This document shows positions 46,493-55,879 of a stretch of 64,000 nucleotides of DNA, one piece after another. The number at the start of each line of letters is the position of its first letter. Position 1 is the stretch's first letter. The stretch comes from an uncultured Alteromonadaceae bacterium. GTDB lineage: Bacteria; Pseudomonadota; Gammaproteobacteria; Enterobacterales; Alteromonadaceae. Under the pieces are notes generated by a model, which was not told where the DNA came from, did no database searches, and was given only the letters and a program-made list of their open reading frames with translations. The stretch covers positions 124,001 to 188,000 of the forward strand of contig CANMXU010000003.1 of assembly GCA_947501935.1 (NCBI GenBank), written 5' to 3'. Made by a program: the position numbers and the translations under genes.

Positions 46493-47689
46493 TTAGAAAG
46501 AGCTAAATAACACCTTGGTCATTTGCTCTGCCGCGCTAATGGTTTTGGCATTGGCTTGATAGTTTCGTTGTGCGGTCATCAAGTTAACTAGCTCGCCAGT
46601 TAAATCAACATTTGAACCTTCATACGCGCCAGCAGTTAATACACCTAAAGTGCCGCTGTCAGGCATGCCAACCATAGGCGAACCCGAAGCATAGCTTTGG
46701 CTCCACGTGGTATTGTTGCCTTTGCGCAAACCATCTGGGTTGTTAAAGTCAGCTAAAACCACCTTACCTTGCAGTCGGTCTAAACCATTGGTGTAAACGC
46801 CATATAAAGAGCCGTCGTCGTCAATACGAATATTCTTTAATTCACCCGCGCCATAGCCGTCGGTTTCATTTTTACTTAAGCTAAATGCCGCTGCATTTTG
46901 GCTCATATCAGCAATATTTAAATCAACCGATAGTGGCGCTGAACCTGGTGGTGTATAGGCTAAATTAATGGCTGTAGTTGGCGCCGTTAAGTTACCGCTG
47001 GTGTCAAAATTTAACGTTTGCGGAGATGGGCCTACAGGATTTCCATCCATAAAATAATGCGCTTGCCATTCATTGGCGGTTTGGGTTTTAACAAAGTATT
47101 GAGTAAGCACATGCTCACTGCCTAATGAGTCAAAAACAGTACCTGATTGAGAATAGTTATACATATCCGCTTGAATATTTGCCGGATCAAAAGGCGCATT
47201 GGTAGGTACTGAAGCGTCGGCTTTTAAATTGGCCGCAAAGTTAACCATGCTTGAAGCATTCGCCGGTAAATTACCCGTCGCCACTTGTAAGTTTTGCACC
47301 ACACCGCCAAGCAATACGCCGTTGGCGTCAACCGGATAACCCTGCAGGTTTGCGCCGCTGTTGGTAACAATAAAATTTTGCGCATCGCGATTAAAAGTAC
47401 CAGCGCGGGTATAAGCGGTTTCGCCGTTATTTTCTAAAACAAAAAAACCACGACCCGAAATGGCTAAATCCATTGAACGGCCGGTATTAACCACATCACC
47501 ATTACGTTCAAAATTACTTGAAACAGAACCCACTTCAACACCACCGGGAGCGCCGCCACTGTAAATGGCTGAAAACTCAGCGCGTCCAGATTTAAAACCA
47601 GCAGTGTTAACGTTGGCGATGTTTTGTGAAATTACGCCTAACTGTTCATTTGTCGCGCGTAAACCTGATAAACCAATACTATAAGACAT
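46493..47689 (-). CDS. flgE: Lateral flagellar hook protein FlgE
   Basis: 398-aa hook subunit. N-terminal SYSIGLSGLRATNEQLGVIS, QNIANVNTAGFKSGRAEFSA; conserved NTGRSMDLAISGRGFFVLEN; central hook domain; C-terminal GSNVDLTGELVNLMTAQRNY and QANAKTISAAEQMTKVL. It lies 10 bp downstream of flgD. Confidence 0.96.
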   Translation of the reverse strand: MSYSIGLSGLRATNEQLGVISQNIANVNTAGFKSGRAEFSAIYSGGAPGGVEVGSVSSNFERNGDVVNTGRSMDLAISGRGFFVLENNGETAYTRAGTFNRDAQNFIVTNSGANLQGYPVDANGVLLGGVVQNLQVATGNLPANASSMVNFAANLKADASVPTNAPFDPANIQADMYNYSQSGTVFDSLGSEHVLTQYFVKTQTANEWQAHYFMDGNPVGPSPQTLNFDTSGNLTAPTTAINLAYTPPGSAPLSVDLNIADMSQNAAAFSLSKNETDGYGAGELKNIRIDDDGSLYGVYTNGLDRLQGKVVLADFNNPDGLRKGNNTTWSQSYASGSPMVGMPDSGTLGVLTAGAYEGSNVDLTGELVNLMTAQRNYQANAKTISAAEQMTKVLFSSF

Positions 47690-47698
47690 CTTTTTTCC

Positions 47699-48370
47699 TT
47701 AGCTATTACTTTGGCTAAATTCACTTACCGAAAACAAAGACACACTGCCCATGCCGGCTAATTTAAGTTGAATATCTCCGCCACTCGACGGCAACATTAC
47801 TCGTTCAACATTGCGAGACAGCAATGGCGTTTGTACTGAAATATTTTCACCGCGTAGCACGGCTACTTCAAAGGTGTAGCTACCTTGTGGTAATTCATTA
47901 AGATCAAAACGAATATCATCACTGCCAACGTGGCTCCAATTAAGGGTTTCAACCACGTTGCCATTTAAATCTTTCACGGTAAGTTCAACGCCATCGGCAC
48001 TGCCGTTCATAGGAATAACACCACTAGGGGTTTCTCCTGCATTTACCGCCAAGCTGTCTGCGGGTACTAATACCTCTTTGCCAATTAACGAGGTACTTTG
48101 CAGCACTTGCTGGGTATAAAGTAATTCGGCATTTTCAGCTTGACCAGCGCGAATATATTCTTGGCCTTCAACCATAGAAAATTGCGCTAATTGGCCAACA
48201 TATTCAGTACCATCTAGTGGTTCTAATGGGTCTTGATTTTGAATTTGCGCCACCATCATGGTTAAAAATTCATTTTTTAAACCAAAAGCAGAACCGTTAT
48301 CGCTGACTTGAGTTGTACCCGCCAGCGCAGTATTGGCTGCCGCGGTTTGATTATTTATCGTTAATGACAT
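47699..48370 (-). CDS. flgD: Lateral flagellar hook scaffold protein FlgD
   Basis: 223-aa hook-capping protein. N-terminal FLTMMVAQIQNQDPLEPLDG, TEYVGQLAQFSMVEGQEYI is the FlgD signature. The C-terminal FlgD-Ig/Tudor region includes ELTVKDLNGNVVETLNWSHV and LPQGSYTFEVAVLRGENI. Required transiently for hook assembly. Confidence 0.94.
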   Translation of the reverse strand: MSLTINNQTAAANTALAGTTQVSDNGSAFGLKNEFLTMMVAQIQNQDPLEPLDGTEYVGQLAQFSMVEGQEYIRAGQAENAELLYTQQVLQSTSLIGKEVLVPADSLAVNAGETPSGVIPMNGSADGVELTVKDLNGNVVETLNWSHVGSDDIRFDLNELPQGSYTFEVAVLRGENISVQTPLLSRNVERVMLPSSGGDIQLKLAGMGSVSLFSVSEFSQSNS

Positions 48371-48372
48371 AA

Positions 48373-48795
48373 TTAGCTCCGTCCTAAGCGTAATAAGCTT
48401 TGTTGCATGCTATTTACTCGGCGCATAACTTCTACCGAGCTTTCAAAGCTGCGAGACGCCGACATCATGTCAGCCATTTCATCAACCGAATTTACGTTCG
48501 AGTAAAAAACAAAACCGTCTTTATTGGCGATAGGGTTTTGCGGCTCGTAACGGCGTTCAACCGCTTGTTGAGACTCGGTAACGCCAAGCATATTTACATT
48601 GGCTCCCGTTACCTGCATGGTTTCTTGATTGGTTTGATAAACACTTGAGAACACAGGTTTAAGCGCTTTATACGCGCCTTCTTCAGTGCTTGCGGCAGAG
48701 TCTGCATTGGCAAGGTTTGAAGCCACTGTATTTAACCGTAAGGTTTGACTACGCATTGCGCTGCCAGCAATTTCATAAATATTACTAAATGACAT
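48373..48795 (-). CDS. flgC: Lateral flagellar proximal rod protein FlgC
   Basis: 140-aa rod subunit. IYEIAGSAMRSQTLRLNTVA, SNLANADSAASTEEGAYKAL at the N-terminus; YSNVNSVDEMADMMSASRSF and ESSVEVMRRVNSMQQSLLRL at the C-terminus. It is packed between flgB and flgD with gaps of 2-3 bp. Confidence 0.95.
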   Translation of the reverse strand: MSFSNIYEIAGSAMRSQTLRLNTVASNLANADSAASTEEGAYKALKPVFSSVYQTNQETMQVTGANVNMLGVTESQQAVERRYEPQNPIANKDGFVFYSNVNSVDEMADMMSASRSFESSVEVMRRVNSMQQSLLRLGRS

Positions 48796-48798
48796 AAA

Positions 48799-49170
48799 TT
48801 ACCTTCCATCAATAACTTTTTGTAAGCCGCTAATTTTCATATTGAGAAAAGTTAAGCTGCTTTGAAAGTCCATAGCGTTCTTATTAAAGTTCGCCTGTTC
48901 AACACCCAATTCAGAGGTGTTACCATCTTTTGATGGCTGATAAGGCACCCGATATAAACTTTCCATAGTTTGAGTGGGAAAGTGGGAGTTATTCGATTGA
49001 GAAAACATGCTTTCAACATCAGCCATTGCTGCTTTAAAGTCGTAATCTCTCGCTAAATAACCTGGGGTATCAACATTCGCCAAGTTACTGGCTAATATTT
49101 CGCTACGCTGCACACGCGCTTGTAAAGCATGGGCATGAATACCTAGCGCTTTGTCAAAATTTATCGCCAT
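48799..49170 (-). CDS. flgB: Lateral flagellar proximal rod protein FlgB
   Basis: 123-aa rod subunit. GIHAHALQARVQRSEILASN, LANVDTPGYLARDYDFKAAM; C-terminal VEQANFNKNAMDFQSSLTFL, NMKISGLQKVIDGR. First gene of the flgBCDEFGHIJKL run, with a sigma-54-like promoter about 50 bp upstream. Confidence 0.95.
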   Translation of the reverse strand: MAINFDKALGIHAHALQARVQRSEILASNLANVDTPGYLARDYDFKAAMADVESMFSQSNNSHFPTQTMESLYRVPYQPSKDGNTSELGVEQANFNKNAMDFQSSLTFLNMKISGLQKVIDGR

Positions 49171-49218
49171 TTGCCAACTTATCCTGTGGTTTTGTTTTAA
49201 GAATCCATGTACAGTTAA

Positions 49219-49233
49219 ACAAAAGCCATGCCA
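49219..49233 (-). promoter_or_regulatory. Sigma-54-type promoter of the flgB operon
   Basis: Minus strand TGGCATGGCTTTTGT: a good -24 (TGGCAT) and a -12 of TTGT instead of TTGC, with the correct 10-base phase, about 50 bp upstream of flgB in the flgB-flgA divergent region. Confidence 0.4.
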
Positions 49234-49256
49234 TTAACAACAAACCATAAAATTCA

Positions 49257-50027
49257 ATGACTTACAAAAAAACTCTTTTCCAAAGGGAACAACGATCGGA
49301 AGCGGAATTTCCGATAAGGAAGCCTATAAGTTGGCTATTCCTCGTTGCCCTTGTTTGCTCATGGCCGAGTTTAGCCGAACCTTTTTTACAGCAAGTTGAA
49401 CAAGACTTAACTGACCATGCGCACGATATGCAGTGGCCGAAATTTCGTCATGAAATAGCACTATGGTTACCGAATAATGCGCAAGCTTTACCTGACTGCC
49501 AAACAGGATTAAAAATTACTCGTAGTAACCCCAGTAAAGCCCCTATTGGCCGCGTTAATTATTCAGTTGAATGTACTGATACCAAATGGCAATTACGTGC
49601 AGTGGCAACGGTTAAAGTGTTTTTACCTGTGCTACATGCCAAAGCGGAAATAGCGCGTAATCAAGCGTTATCAGCAGGGAATAGTTTTTATAAAGAGGCG
49701 GAAGTAAGCAGGCTTAGCCAAGGTTTTATTACTAAACCTCAAGATCGCCAGCAATTTCTACCAACACAATTTCAGCAAGTTATGAGTAAAAGGCGCATTC
49801 GCGCAGGCAAAGCGATTTCCCCTTATCAACTGCAAATCGCTAATTTAGTCAGCGCTGGCGAAACCGTGATAATTCGCGCGCAGGTTAATAACTTTAGCGC
49901 CACCATGAAAGGTAAAGCCTTACAAAGCGGAAAACTGGGCGATAAAATTCAAGTTGAAAACCTGTCATCAAATAAACGCATTCAAGCGATTGTGGTGGAA
50001 ACAGGCGTGGTGGAAACAGTTTTTTAA
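49257..50027 (+). CDS. flgA: Lateral flagellar P-ring chaperone FlgA
   Basis: 256-aa periplasmic protein needed for P-ring assembly. A hydrophobic export segment (ISWLFLVALVCSWPSLA) follows an unusually long polar N-terminus of about 24 residues, so the start is uncertain; no ribosome site is seen before the ATG. The SAF-like and C-terminal domain are intact (AGKAISPYQLQIANLVSAGE, TVIIRAQVNNFSATMKGKAL, GKLGDKIQVENLSSNKRIQA, IVVETGVVETVF). Divergent from flgB. Confidence 0.9.
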   Translation: MTYKKTLFQREQRSEAEFPIRKPISWLFLVALVCSWPSLAEPFLQQVEQDLTDHAHDMQWPKFRHEIALWLPNNAQALPDCQTGLKITRSNPSKAPIGRVNYSVECTDTKWQLRAVATVKVFLPVLHAKAEIARNQALSAGNSFYKEAEVSRLSQGFITKPQDRQQFLPTQFQQVMSKRRIRAGKAISPYQLQIANLVSAGETVIIRAQVNNFSATMKGKALQSGKLGDKIQVENLSSNKRIQAIVVETGVVETVF

Positions 50028-50063
50028 ACTTACTGAATTCAAGTAATAAAGCTGCTCAACTTT

Positions 50064-50095
50064 ATTAAAGTTTATTTAAATCACGGTCGCTTAAT
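50064..50095 (+). promoter_or_regulatory. Sigma-28 (LafS) promoter of flgM-flgN
   Basis: ATTAAAGTTT as -35 and GGTCGCTTAAT as -10, in the same 21-base phase as the lafA promoter and identical to it in the -10. It is about 45 bp upstream of flgM. It makes flgM a LafS target, a feedback arrangement known for flgM in other bacteria. Confidence 0.7.
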
Positions 50096-50138
50096 ATTTA
50101 TAAGCATTCATTGTTTTATTATTTTTAAGAGCCCCCGC

Positions 50139-50405
50139 ATGAAAATAACAAATACCACAGGCTATATGCCAACCATTAAAGTAAGCACAGCAGTGCCCGC
50201 CGAACCACGTAAAAGTGAGCCACAAAGTGCCCCAAAAACCACGGTTACTGCTAATAACTATATTGAGTTAAATAACAAAATAGCCGCCACTTCTGATATC
50301 GATTTAGCCAAAGTAAATGAGATTCGCGACCAACTTAAAAACGGCGATTTGAAGCTCGATATTGAAAAATTAAGCGAAGCCATTATTGCGATGCATCGTA
50401 AATGA
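50139..50405 (+). CDS. flgM: Lateral flagellar anti-sigma-28 factor FlgM
   Basis: 88-aa small protein. The N-terminal half is disordered and Pro/Ser-rich. The C-terminal sigma-binding helices read IDLAKVNEIRDQLKNGDLKL, DIEKLSEAIIAMH, the FlgM signature. It holds LafS inactive until exported through the completed hook. It overlaps flgN by 4 bp (ATGA). Confidence 0.92.
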   Translation: MKITNTTGYMPTIKVSTAVPAEPRKSEPQSAPKTTVTANNYIELNNKIAATSDIDLAKVNEIRDQLKNGDLKLDIEKLSEAIIAMHRK

Positions 50406-50839
50406 GTAATATTAAGCAAGCGATTCAGTTATTAGTTGCCGGTATTAAAGAAGATACTGGCAATTTTAAACGTTATCATCAATTGCTTATTGAACAACAA
50501 AAGCTGATGCAACAGCACGATAGTCAACAGTTGATGCAACTAAACATCCGCCATGAAAAGTATCATCAGGCACTTTTGGCACAAGCGAATAAGCGTAAAC
50601 AAATATTAGTAAATTTAGGTTTGCCTGGTGATGACCAAGGTATGGAAACGGTGATTTCTGCACTAAGCGCTAAACCCGCCGCGCAAGTACGCCAAATGTG
50701 GCAGCAATTAAAAACTTTGGTTGCACAATGCCAGCAACAAAATAATATTAATGGTGAATTACTCGCTAGCCAGCAACAGTTATTAGATAAGATGATCCGC
50801 CCGAATACCCAAGATGAATATCACCCAACCAGATGTTAA
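50402..50839 (+). CDS. flgN: Lateral flagellar export chaperone FlgN
   Basis: 145-aa helical protein (IKQAIQLLVAGIKEDTGNFK, RYHQLLIEQQKLMQQHDSQQ, NKRKQILVNLGL), the FlgN-type chaperone for FlgK and FlgL. Its start overlaps the flgM stop. The locus is interrupted beyond it by an unrelated ATPase gene on the opposite strand. Confidence 0.88.
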   Translation: MSNIKQAIQLLVAGIKEDTGNFKRYHQLLIEQQKLMQQHDSQQLMQLNIRHEKYHQALLAQANKRKQILVNLGLPGDDQGMETVISALSAKPAAQVRQMWQQLKTLVAQCQQQNNINGELLASQQQLLDKMIRPNTQDEYHPTRC

Positions 50840-51084
50840 GTAGAGCAGTTAACTCAATCTGGCCGACAGTAATAAGCTCATTGCTAGCGTTGGTATTTCA
50901 TCTCAGGGCCCAACTATTGCCACATTCGAGACAGTAGCTAATAAACGTCAATCAGTACTTCGGATTAGATTTTGTATCGCTCATACCAAATGAGAAAAAA
51001 AATACTAGTTTCAATTCAAGTTCGTGGAAAAAGCAGTTGAACACTACAATAACTTACTCATCAATTAAAATTATATTAACCCCC

Positions 51085-52986
51085 TTACTTAATACTGTTA
51101 AAAGTGTTCAATAACGACTGCGGATAATAATCCCCTTTATATGTTTCACACATCAACTCAGTTATATGTGATTTAAGCTGACCTTGCTTTTTAAACTTTT
51201 GAGTAGCTAAAAACTTAAATTTTGATTTAAGCGTTTCTTCTAATAAGTGACCATTTTCACCTATCCATATTTTAGGAAGGTTATAATGGTTACCATTAAT
51301 ATACTCTATATCAATAAATTCAGAATTTTCTTGGGGAAATACATATTTATACATAACTAAGACGGCATTAGATAATTTAACTGGAGAACTTAGGATATCT
51401 ATAAATGTATATTCTAATTCACCAAAGACTTCTTTAAATAAATACTCTTGCGAATACTCTTGATACAGAAAGATTAAAACTGATAAAGGGTTCAGTATTA
51501 CATTATCGATAGCATAAAAATCTCCACCACATAACACTATGAGACCACTTTTTGATTTGTTATTTATATCTCTATCAATGATTCCATATACAGTAGAATC
51601 ATCCTTACTTCTAAATGCATACACTTGACCTTTTACTGCAGAGCAAGAGCCTTGTCCGTTAATTTCATCAGCAAGCATTTTAGCTTCTGCATCACTTGCA
51701 GCTTTCCAATGTTGCCTGATTTTATTCAAAAGATAATCTTTATCTGTACGTGGTGCAGCTTCAATAAACTGGATAGTTAAATCTAATGAGATTAAATTGC
51801 TTTCAGTAAAGCACATAAATAGTTTGTCGTAGATCGCCCGATCAATATAACCTTCTACATACACTGTCCTCCTATTTTCTGGTGATACAGCTATATAGTT
51901 CACCCCATCTAAAAGGTCTCTAATTGCACAATCTTTAGATACGGGGGTTACCTTATTGGGAGTAACATTATATACATTACAGTCTTTAGCCAATGCGACT
52001 GTAGTTGGTGAATGTGTAGACATAAGAACATCACAATTTAACTCCTTACACATTTTTTTTATTACAGAAAGAAAGCTATGTATCATTCGGGGATGGAGAA
52101 ACGCATCAGGTTCATCTAAAAGAATCAGTTGACACTTCTCTAGTGAATCCCTATTTAAAGTGTGCTTTATAAGGGCGCAAGAAATCCAAAGTATTGTTTT
52201 CTCTCCATCAGATAAGTGCTGAATATTTATTATACTGTCGTCATTAGATGTTTTAAATTCAACAGGCTTTATATCTTCTGAAAGTTTCTCTGACTGCTCT
52301 AAATGCCAGTTAGTTTCAAGTTCATTTTTTAATATATCATTTATTATTACCCATGGAGGTCTTCCATGTTTTTCTTCAAAATTATAAACGAGAACATCTT
52401 CTTCTCCCTGCTCTTTATAAAATTTCCTTATACTATTTTGTTTTTTTAGCCAAATATAGCTAGCACATATTGTAGATATTTCATTTTGAATACTTAGACC
52501 TTTATGAATTGGCAGTTTCTCACTTTTAATCTCTGACTCTGTCAGGTTATCTATGTCTTTATTATTGTTTTTAGCCGTTTCTCTAATAAATTTCTCAAAA
52601 CTGAGCGCATCGATACGCACACCTTGACCTCTATATTCATCACCTACTTCTCTAGCTAACTTATTGTTAGGGTTGCTATTTTTTTGATTTAAATACTGTT
52701 GATAAGTTCTGAATATTGCTCGGTAAGTTTCATCTAACCCTTGTTGTGACATTACCCTACCTGCATTAATATTTAGCATATCCTTAGCAGCAATAAAAAG
52801 AATTGAATCTGGTTGGATAACTCCAGTATCATTAGATACTTGGGTAACATTTGGATGCCTAATAGCATCTATGATTCTCGTTTTTCCTGAACCATTTTTA
52901 CCACAGAGGATGTTTATACCAGATGAAAACTGAATTGGTTCCTCTATAAGCATACCTTTATGCTCAGCTTTAAACTCTACTTGCAT
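51085..52986 (-). CDS. AAA (OLD/AAA_15-like) ATPase with DUF4435-like TOPRIM domain
   Basis: 633-aa protein. Residues 1-360 form an SMC/ABC-like ATPase: Walker A GKNGSGKT (29-36), signature LSDGEKT, Walker B CQLILLDEPDAFLHP, and switch MSTHSPTTVA. The C-terminal half has VYVEGYIDRAIYDKL, then YGIIDRDIN and FYAIDNVILNP, the acidic pattern of DUF4435/TOPRIM-type nuclease domains. Similar architectures occur in OLD, Gabija GajA and other anti-phage effectors. An upstream TTG is possible; the ATG is preferred. The gene is visibly AT-richer than the flagellar genes on either side and has 245-bp and 287-bp non-coding flanks, so it looks acquired. Defence is inferred. Confidence 0.82.
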   Translation of the reverse strand: MQVEFKAEHKGMLIEEPIQFSSGINILCGKNGSGKTRIIDAIRHPNVTQVSNDTGVIQPDSILFIAAKDMLNINAGRVMSQQGLDETYRAIFRTYQQYLNQKNSNPNNKLAREVGDEYRGQGVRIDALSFEKFIRETAKNNNKDIDNLTESEIKSEKLPIHKGLSIQNEISTICASYIWLKKQNSIRKFYKEQGEEDVLVYNFEEKHGRPPWVIINDILKNELETNWHLEQSEKLSEDIKPVEFKTSNDDSIINIQHLSDGEKTILWISCALIKHTLNRDSLEKCQLILLDEPDAFLHPRMIHSFLSVIKKMCKELNCDVLMSTHSPTTVALAKDCNVYNVTPNKVTPVSKDCAIRDLLDGVNYIAVSPENRRTVYVEGYIDRAIYDKLFMCFTESNLISLDLTIQFIEAAPRTDKDYLLNKIRQHWKAASDAEAKMLADEINGQGSCSAVKGQVYAFRSKDDSTVYGIIDRDINNKSKSGLIVLCGGDFYAIDNVILNPLSVLIFLYQEYSQEYLFKEVFGELEYTFIDILSSPVKLSNAVLVMYKYVFPQENSEFIDIEYINGNHYNLPKIWIGENGHLLEETLKSKFKFLATQKFKKQGQLKSHITELMCETYKGDYYPQSLLNTFNSIK

Positions 52987-53273
52987 CAAAAACCCCAAAC
53001 AGTCACGTAAAAAAACAACAGTATCACACTTTAAGAATTTGATTAAGCGAACTTTTTTCTAGCCAAACCATTCGATCTGCATAGTGATTTACAGACCACC
53101 TTGTAATTAATTCATTAGAAAATATATGGCAAAAAACCTTAGTTTAATGTCAGGAATGCGCACTTTGAAGTCATGCCATTGCAACTTTTCTACTGTCGGC
53201 AATGGTGATTTTTGCGACGGTTAGACTCGTAAAGGCCTATTTACCGGCAGTGTTAATTCAGGCCTGAGCTAAT

Positions 53274-53681
53274 TCAGGTGAATAAATGCGCCTGCGATGC
53301 GAGGTCATCCATCTGCGCTTGTTCGGTAAGTTCTTGTTGATTATATTGCGCTAAATCTCGCTTGGCTTTAAGGCGTTCAATGCCTTTAATTTTCGCCAAT
53401 TGTTGCTGTAGCAACTGCCCTAACCTGACTAGTTCTGACTGACTGAGTGCTATTTGCTGCTCAACTGTATCAAGCATAATTACAACCTGCTTTCGCATGG
53501 CGATATTGTTCGCTATGCCAATGCCGTTACCGCCATACACTGGCATTTGTAAACTCTGTTGGTATTGCTGAAGTTGTTGCTGTTGTTGCTCGGCCTGCGT
53601 TAGCCTATGGTTAAGCTCGTCGCGCTGCTGCACTAATTCAGAAAGCTGTTGTTGTTGAATGTTTAAATATTGAGATAGCAT
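53274..53681 (-). CDS. fliJ: Lateral flagellar export chaperone FliJ
   Basis: 135-aa coiled-coil protein very rich in Gln (LNIQQQQLSELVQQRDELNH, RLTQAEQQQQQLQQYQQSLQ). Length, helical content and position directly after fliI identify it as FliJ, the central stalk of the export ATPase. It is the last gene of the motY-lafK-fliEFGHIJ unit. Confidence 0.88.
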   Translation of the reverse strand: MLSQYLNIQQQQLSELVQQRDELNHRLTQAEQQQQQLQQYQQSLQMPVYGGNGIGIANNIAMRKQVVIMLDTVEQQIALSQSELVRLGQLLQQQLAKIKGIERLKAKRDLAQYNQQELTEQAQMDDLASQAHLFT

Positions 53682-53695
53682 TTTTTGTTTTTTAG

Positions 53696-55066
53696 CTATT
53701 CAGGCATGAGTTTAAAGAGTTGTTCAATACTGCTGGTAAACTCACTTTTTTCGTCCATATCTTGCTGTAAGAATTGCGCTATTTGTGGATAAATTTGCAC
53801 GGCATAATCCATTTCAGCATCTTTGCCCGGCTGATAACCACCTAAAGGAATGAGTTCTTTAATTTGCTGATATTTGCTATAGAATTTTTTTAAGGTTTTG
53901 GCTTTGTTGAGGTGCTTTTTATCAACCACATGCGGCATAACACGACTAACCGAAGCGCTAATATCAATCGCCGGATAATGACCTTCTTCGGCAATATCAC
54001 GGCTTAAAACAATATGACCATCAAGAATCGCACGCGCCGCGTCAGCTATCGGTTCTTGTTGATTGTCACCTTCAACCAGCACGGTATAAATTGCGGTCAT
54101 GCTGCCATTTTTATGATCGCCATTACCGGCACTTTCCACCAAACGGGTTAACATACTAAATACTGATGGCGGATAACCTTTAGTGGCTGGTAGTTCGCCG
54201 GTGGCTAAGCCAATTTCGCGTTGAGCCTGTGCATAACGGGTGAGCGAGTCCATTAATAATAATACGTGTTTGCCCTGATCACGATAATATTCAGCTAGCC
54301 TATGGCATACTTGCGCGGCACGTAAACGCATTAAGGCGGTCGCATCAGCAGGTGCGGCAATAACGACAGCGCGAGCACGGCCTTTTTCGCCTAAACTGTG
54401 GTTAATAAATTCGAGTACTTCGCGGCCACGTTCACCAATTAAACCAACAATTACCACATCGGCTTCAGTGTGACGGGTCATCATGCCTAGCAATACACTT
54501 TTACCAACGCCAGAGCCAGCAAACAAACCTAAACGCTGGCCTTTTCCTGGGGTTAAAATTGCATTAATTGCTCGTACACCAACATCAATAGACTCTTGCA
54601 CCGGCGCTCGGCTTAATGGGTTTGGTGGTAATGAAAATAACGGAATTTCAGTGCCGGTAATTGGCCCTAATTGGTCAAGTGGTTGTAATAAGCCGTCGAG
54701 CACTCGGCCTAACAATTGCTCGCCCACCACTATGGTTTCAACACCTTTTTGCGGCGTTACTCGCGCGCCAGCATATAAACCTGAAGGCGGCTGTAAAGGC
54801 ATTAAATAAGTGATGTCGTGATTAAAACCAATCACTTCGGCAGGAATTGACGGCCCTGATGCACAGTCAACTAAACAGCGTTGCCCCATAATTAAACGAC
54901 AACCGGTTACTTCTAACGCTAAACCGTTTAAGCGTACTAAACGACCATAAACTTTGGCAACTGCGCCAAGTTTATTGGCTTTGGCATGATCAATTAGCGA
55001 GTCGGCTTTTTCATCAATAAACTCACCTAATAACAGCTGCAGTTTATCTTGTAATGCTTCTTTCAT
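53696..55066 (-). CDS. fliI: Lateral flagellar export ATPase FliI
   Basis: 456-aa F1-like hexameric ATPase of the flagellar type III secretion system. Walker A is RLGLFAGSGVGKSVLLGMM; catalytic GLIGERGREVLEFI; Walker B HVLLLMDSLTRYAQAQREI, followed by GYPPSVFSMLTRLVE. All key residues are intact and the length is typical. It lies 9 bp downstream of fliH. Confidence 0.97.
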   Translation of the reverse strand: MKEALQDKLQLLLGEFIDEKADSLIDHAKANKLGAVAKVYGRLVRLNGLALEVTGCRLIMGQRCLVDCASGPSIPAEVIGFNHDITYLMPLQPPSGLYAGARVTPQKGVETIVVGEQLLGRVLDGLLQPLDQLGPITGTEIPLFSLPPNPLSRAPVQESIDVGVRAINAILTPGKGQRLGLFAGSGVGKSVLLGMMTRHTEADVVIVGLIGERGREVLEFINHSLGEKGRARAVVIAAPADATALMRLRAAQVCHRLAEYYRDQGKHVLLLMDSLTRYAQAQREIGLATGELPATKGYPPSVFSMLTRLVESAGNGDHKNGSMTAIYTVLVEGDNQQEPIADAARAILDGHIVLSRDIAEEGHYPAIDISASVSRVMPHVVDKKHLNKAKTLKKFYSKYQQIKELIPLGGYQPGKDAEMDYAVQIYPQIAQFLQQDMDEKSEFTSSIEQLFKLMPE

Positions 55067-55075
55067 TTTGTTCGC

Positions 55076-55879
55076 CTAAACCGCTGTAGGTTCACTAAGC
55101 AATAACGCTTCTTGGCTCTGTTTTTCAGTATCGCTAACCGCTTTGCTATCGTTAGCTGTTTTTATATCGTTAGACACTTTCTCATCATTAGACAGCAGGG
55201 TTTGCTCAACATTCGCCATACATTCCCCAAAGCGTTCTTCGGTATCAACTGCTATTTCCATTTGCTTAGAGCGAATAAAACAATCGCCAACCGCTAATTC
55301 TGGGTCGTCTTCTATTGGCCAGCCATGTAGCGTATCAATACCCAATTCACTTAAGCGTTTTTTGTCTTCTTGGTTAAGGAAAATACGCACTTTATCTACT
55401 TCGTCAGTAAGCGATTTCATCGCCTCTTCAACTAAAGCTAATACTTGAGTAGGGTTAAGGGTTAGCTCAGCACGAACAACTCTGCGAGCAACTTGCGAAA
55501 CAATATCTGAAATTAGTTTTTGCTGCTCAAGTAGCTTGTGATGAGATAATTGTTCAACTTTTTCTTGGCTGGTCGCCAATAACGCTAAGCTGTTATCGAA
55601 CAATTGTTGCCCTGCTATTTTTCCTTGAGCTAAACCTTGCTGATGACCTTCAATTTGCCCTTGGTTCAAGCCTTGCTGATAACCTTGGCTTAAACCTTCT
55701 TTATGGCCAAGTTCTATGCCTTGTTGAAAGCCGTCTTCAAATTTTGCTTCAAGGTCAATTTGGCTATCGTTTTGCTGATAGTCATCTTGTTCGCTTTGCG
55801 CACGATAAGGAGGAAACCGATGCCGACGTAATTGCCCACTTCCCTGATTCAATAAAGGGTTTAATAGAGGGTTAGTCAT
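55076..55879 (-). CDS. fliH: Lateral flagellar export regulator FliH
   Basis: 267-aa cytoplasmic protein that recruits FliI. It contains the FliH Gly-repeat helix (GIELGHKEGLSQGYQQGLNQ, GQIEGHQQGLAQGKIAGQQL) and the C-terminal FliH/YscL domain (LISDIVSQVARRVVRAELTL, DTLHGWPIEDDPELAVGDCF). An unusually long low-complexity C-terminal tail (DEKVSNDIKTANDSKAVSD) follows. Its ATG overlaps the fliG stop by one base. Confidence 0.92.
   Translation of the reverse strand: MTNPLLNPLLNQGSGQLRRHRFPPYRAQSEQDDYQQNDSQIDLEAKFEDGFQQGIELGHKEGLSQGYQQGLNQGQIEGHQQGLAQGKIAGQQLFDNSLALLATSQEKVEQLSHHKLLEQQKLISDIVSQVARRVVRAELTLNPTQVLALVEEAMKSLTDEVDKVRIFLNQEDKKRLSELGIDTLHGWPIEDDPELAVGDCFIRSKQMEIAVDTEERFGECMANVEQTLLSNDEKVSNDIKTANDSKAVSDTEKQSQEALLLSEPTAV

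Noticed and set aside
50860..50990. Open stretch after flgN that might be a gene remnant
   Set aside because: A plus-strand frame stays open for about 45 codons, but has no start and no recognisable homology; not enough to call a pseudogene.
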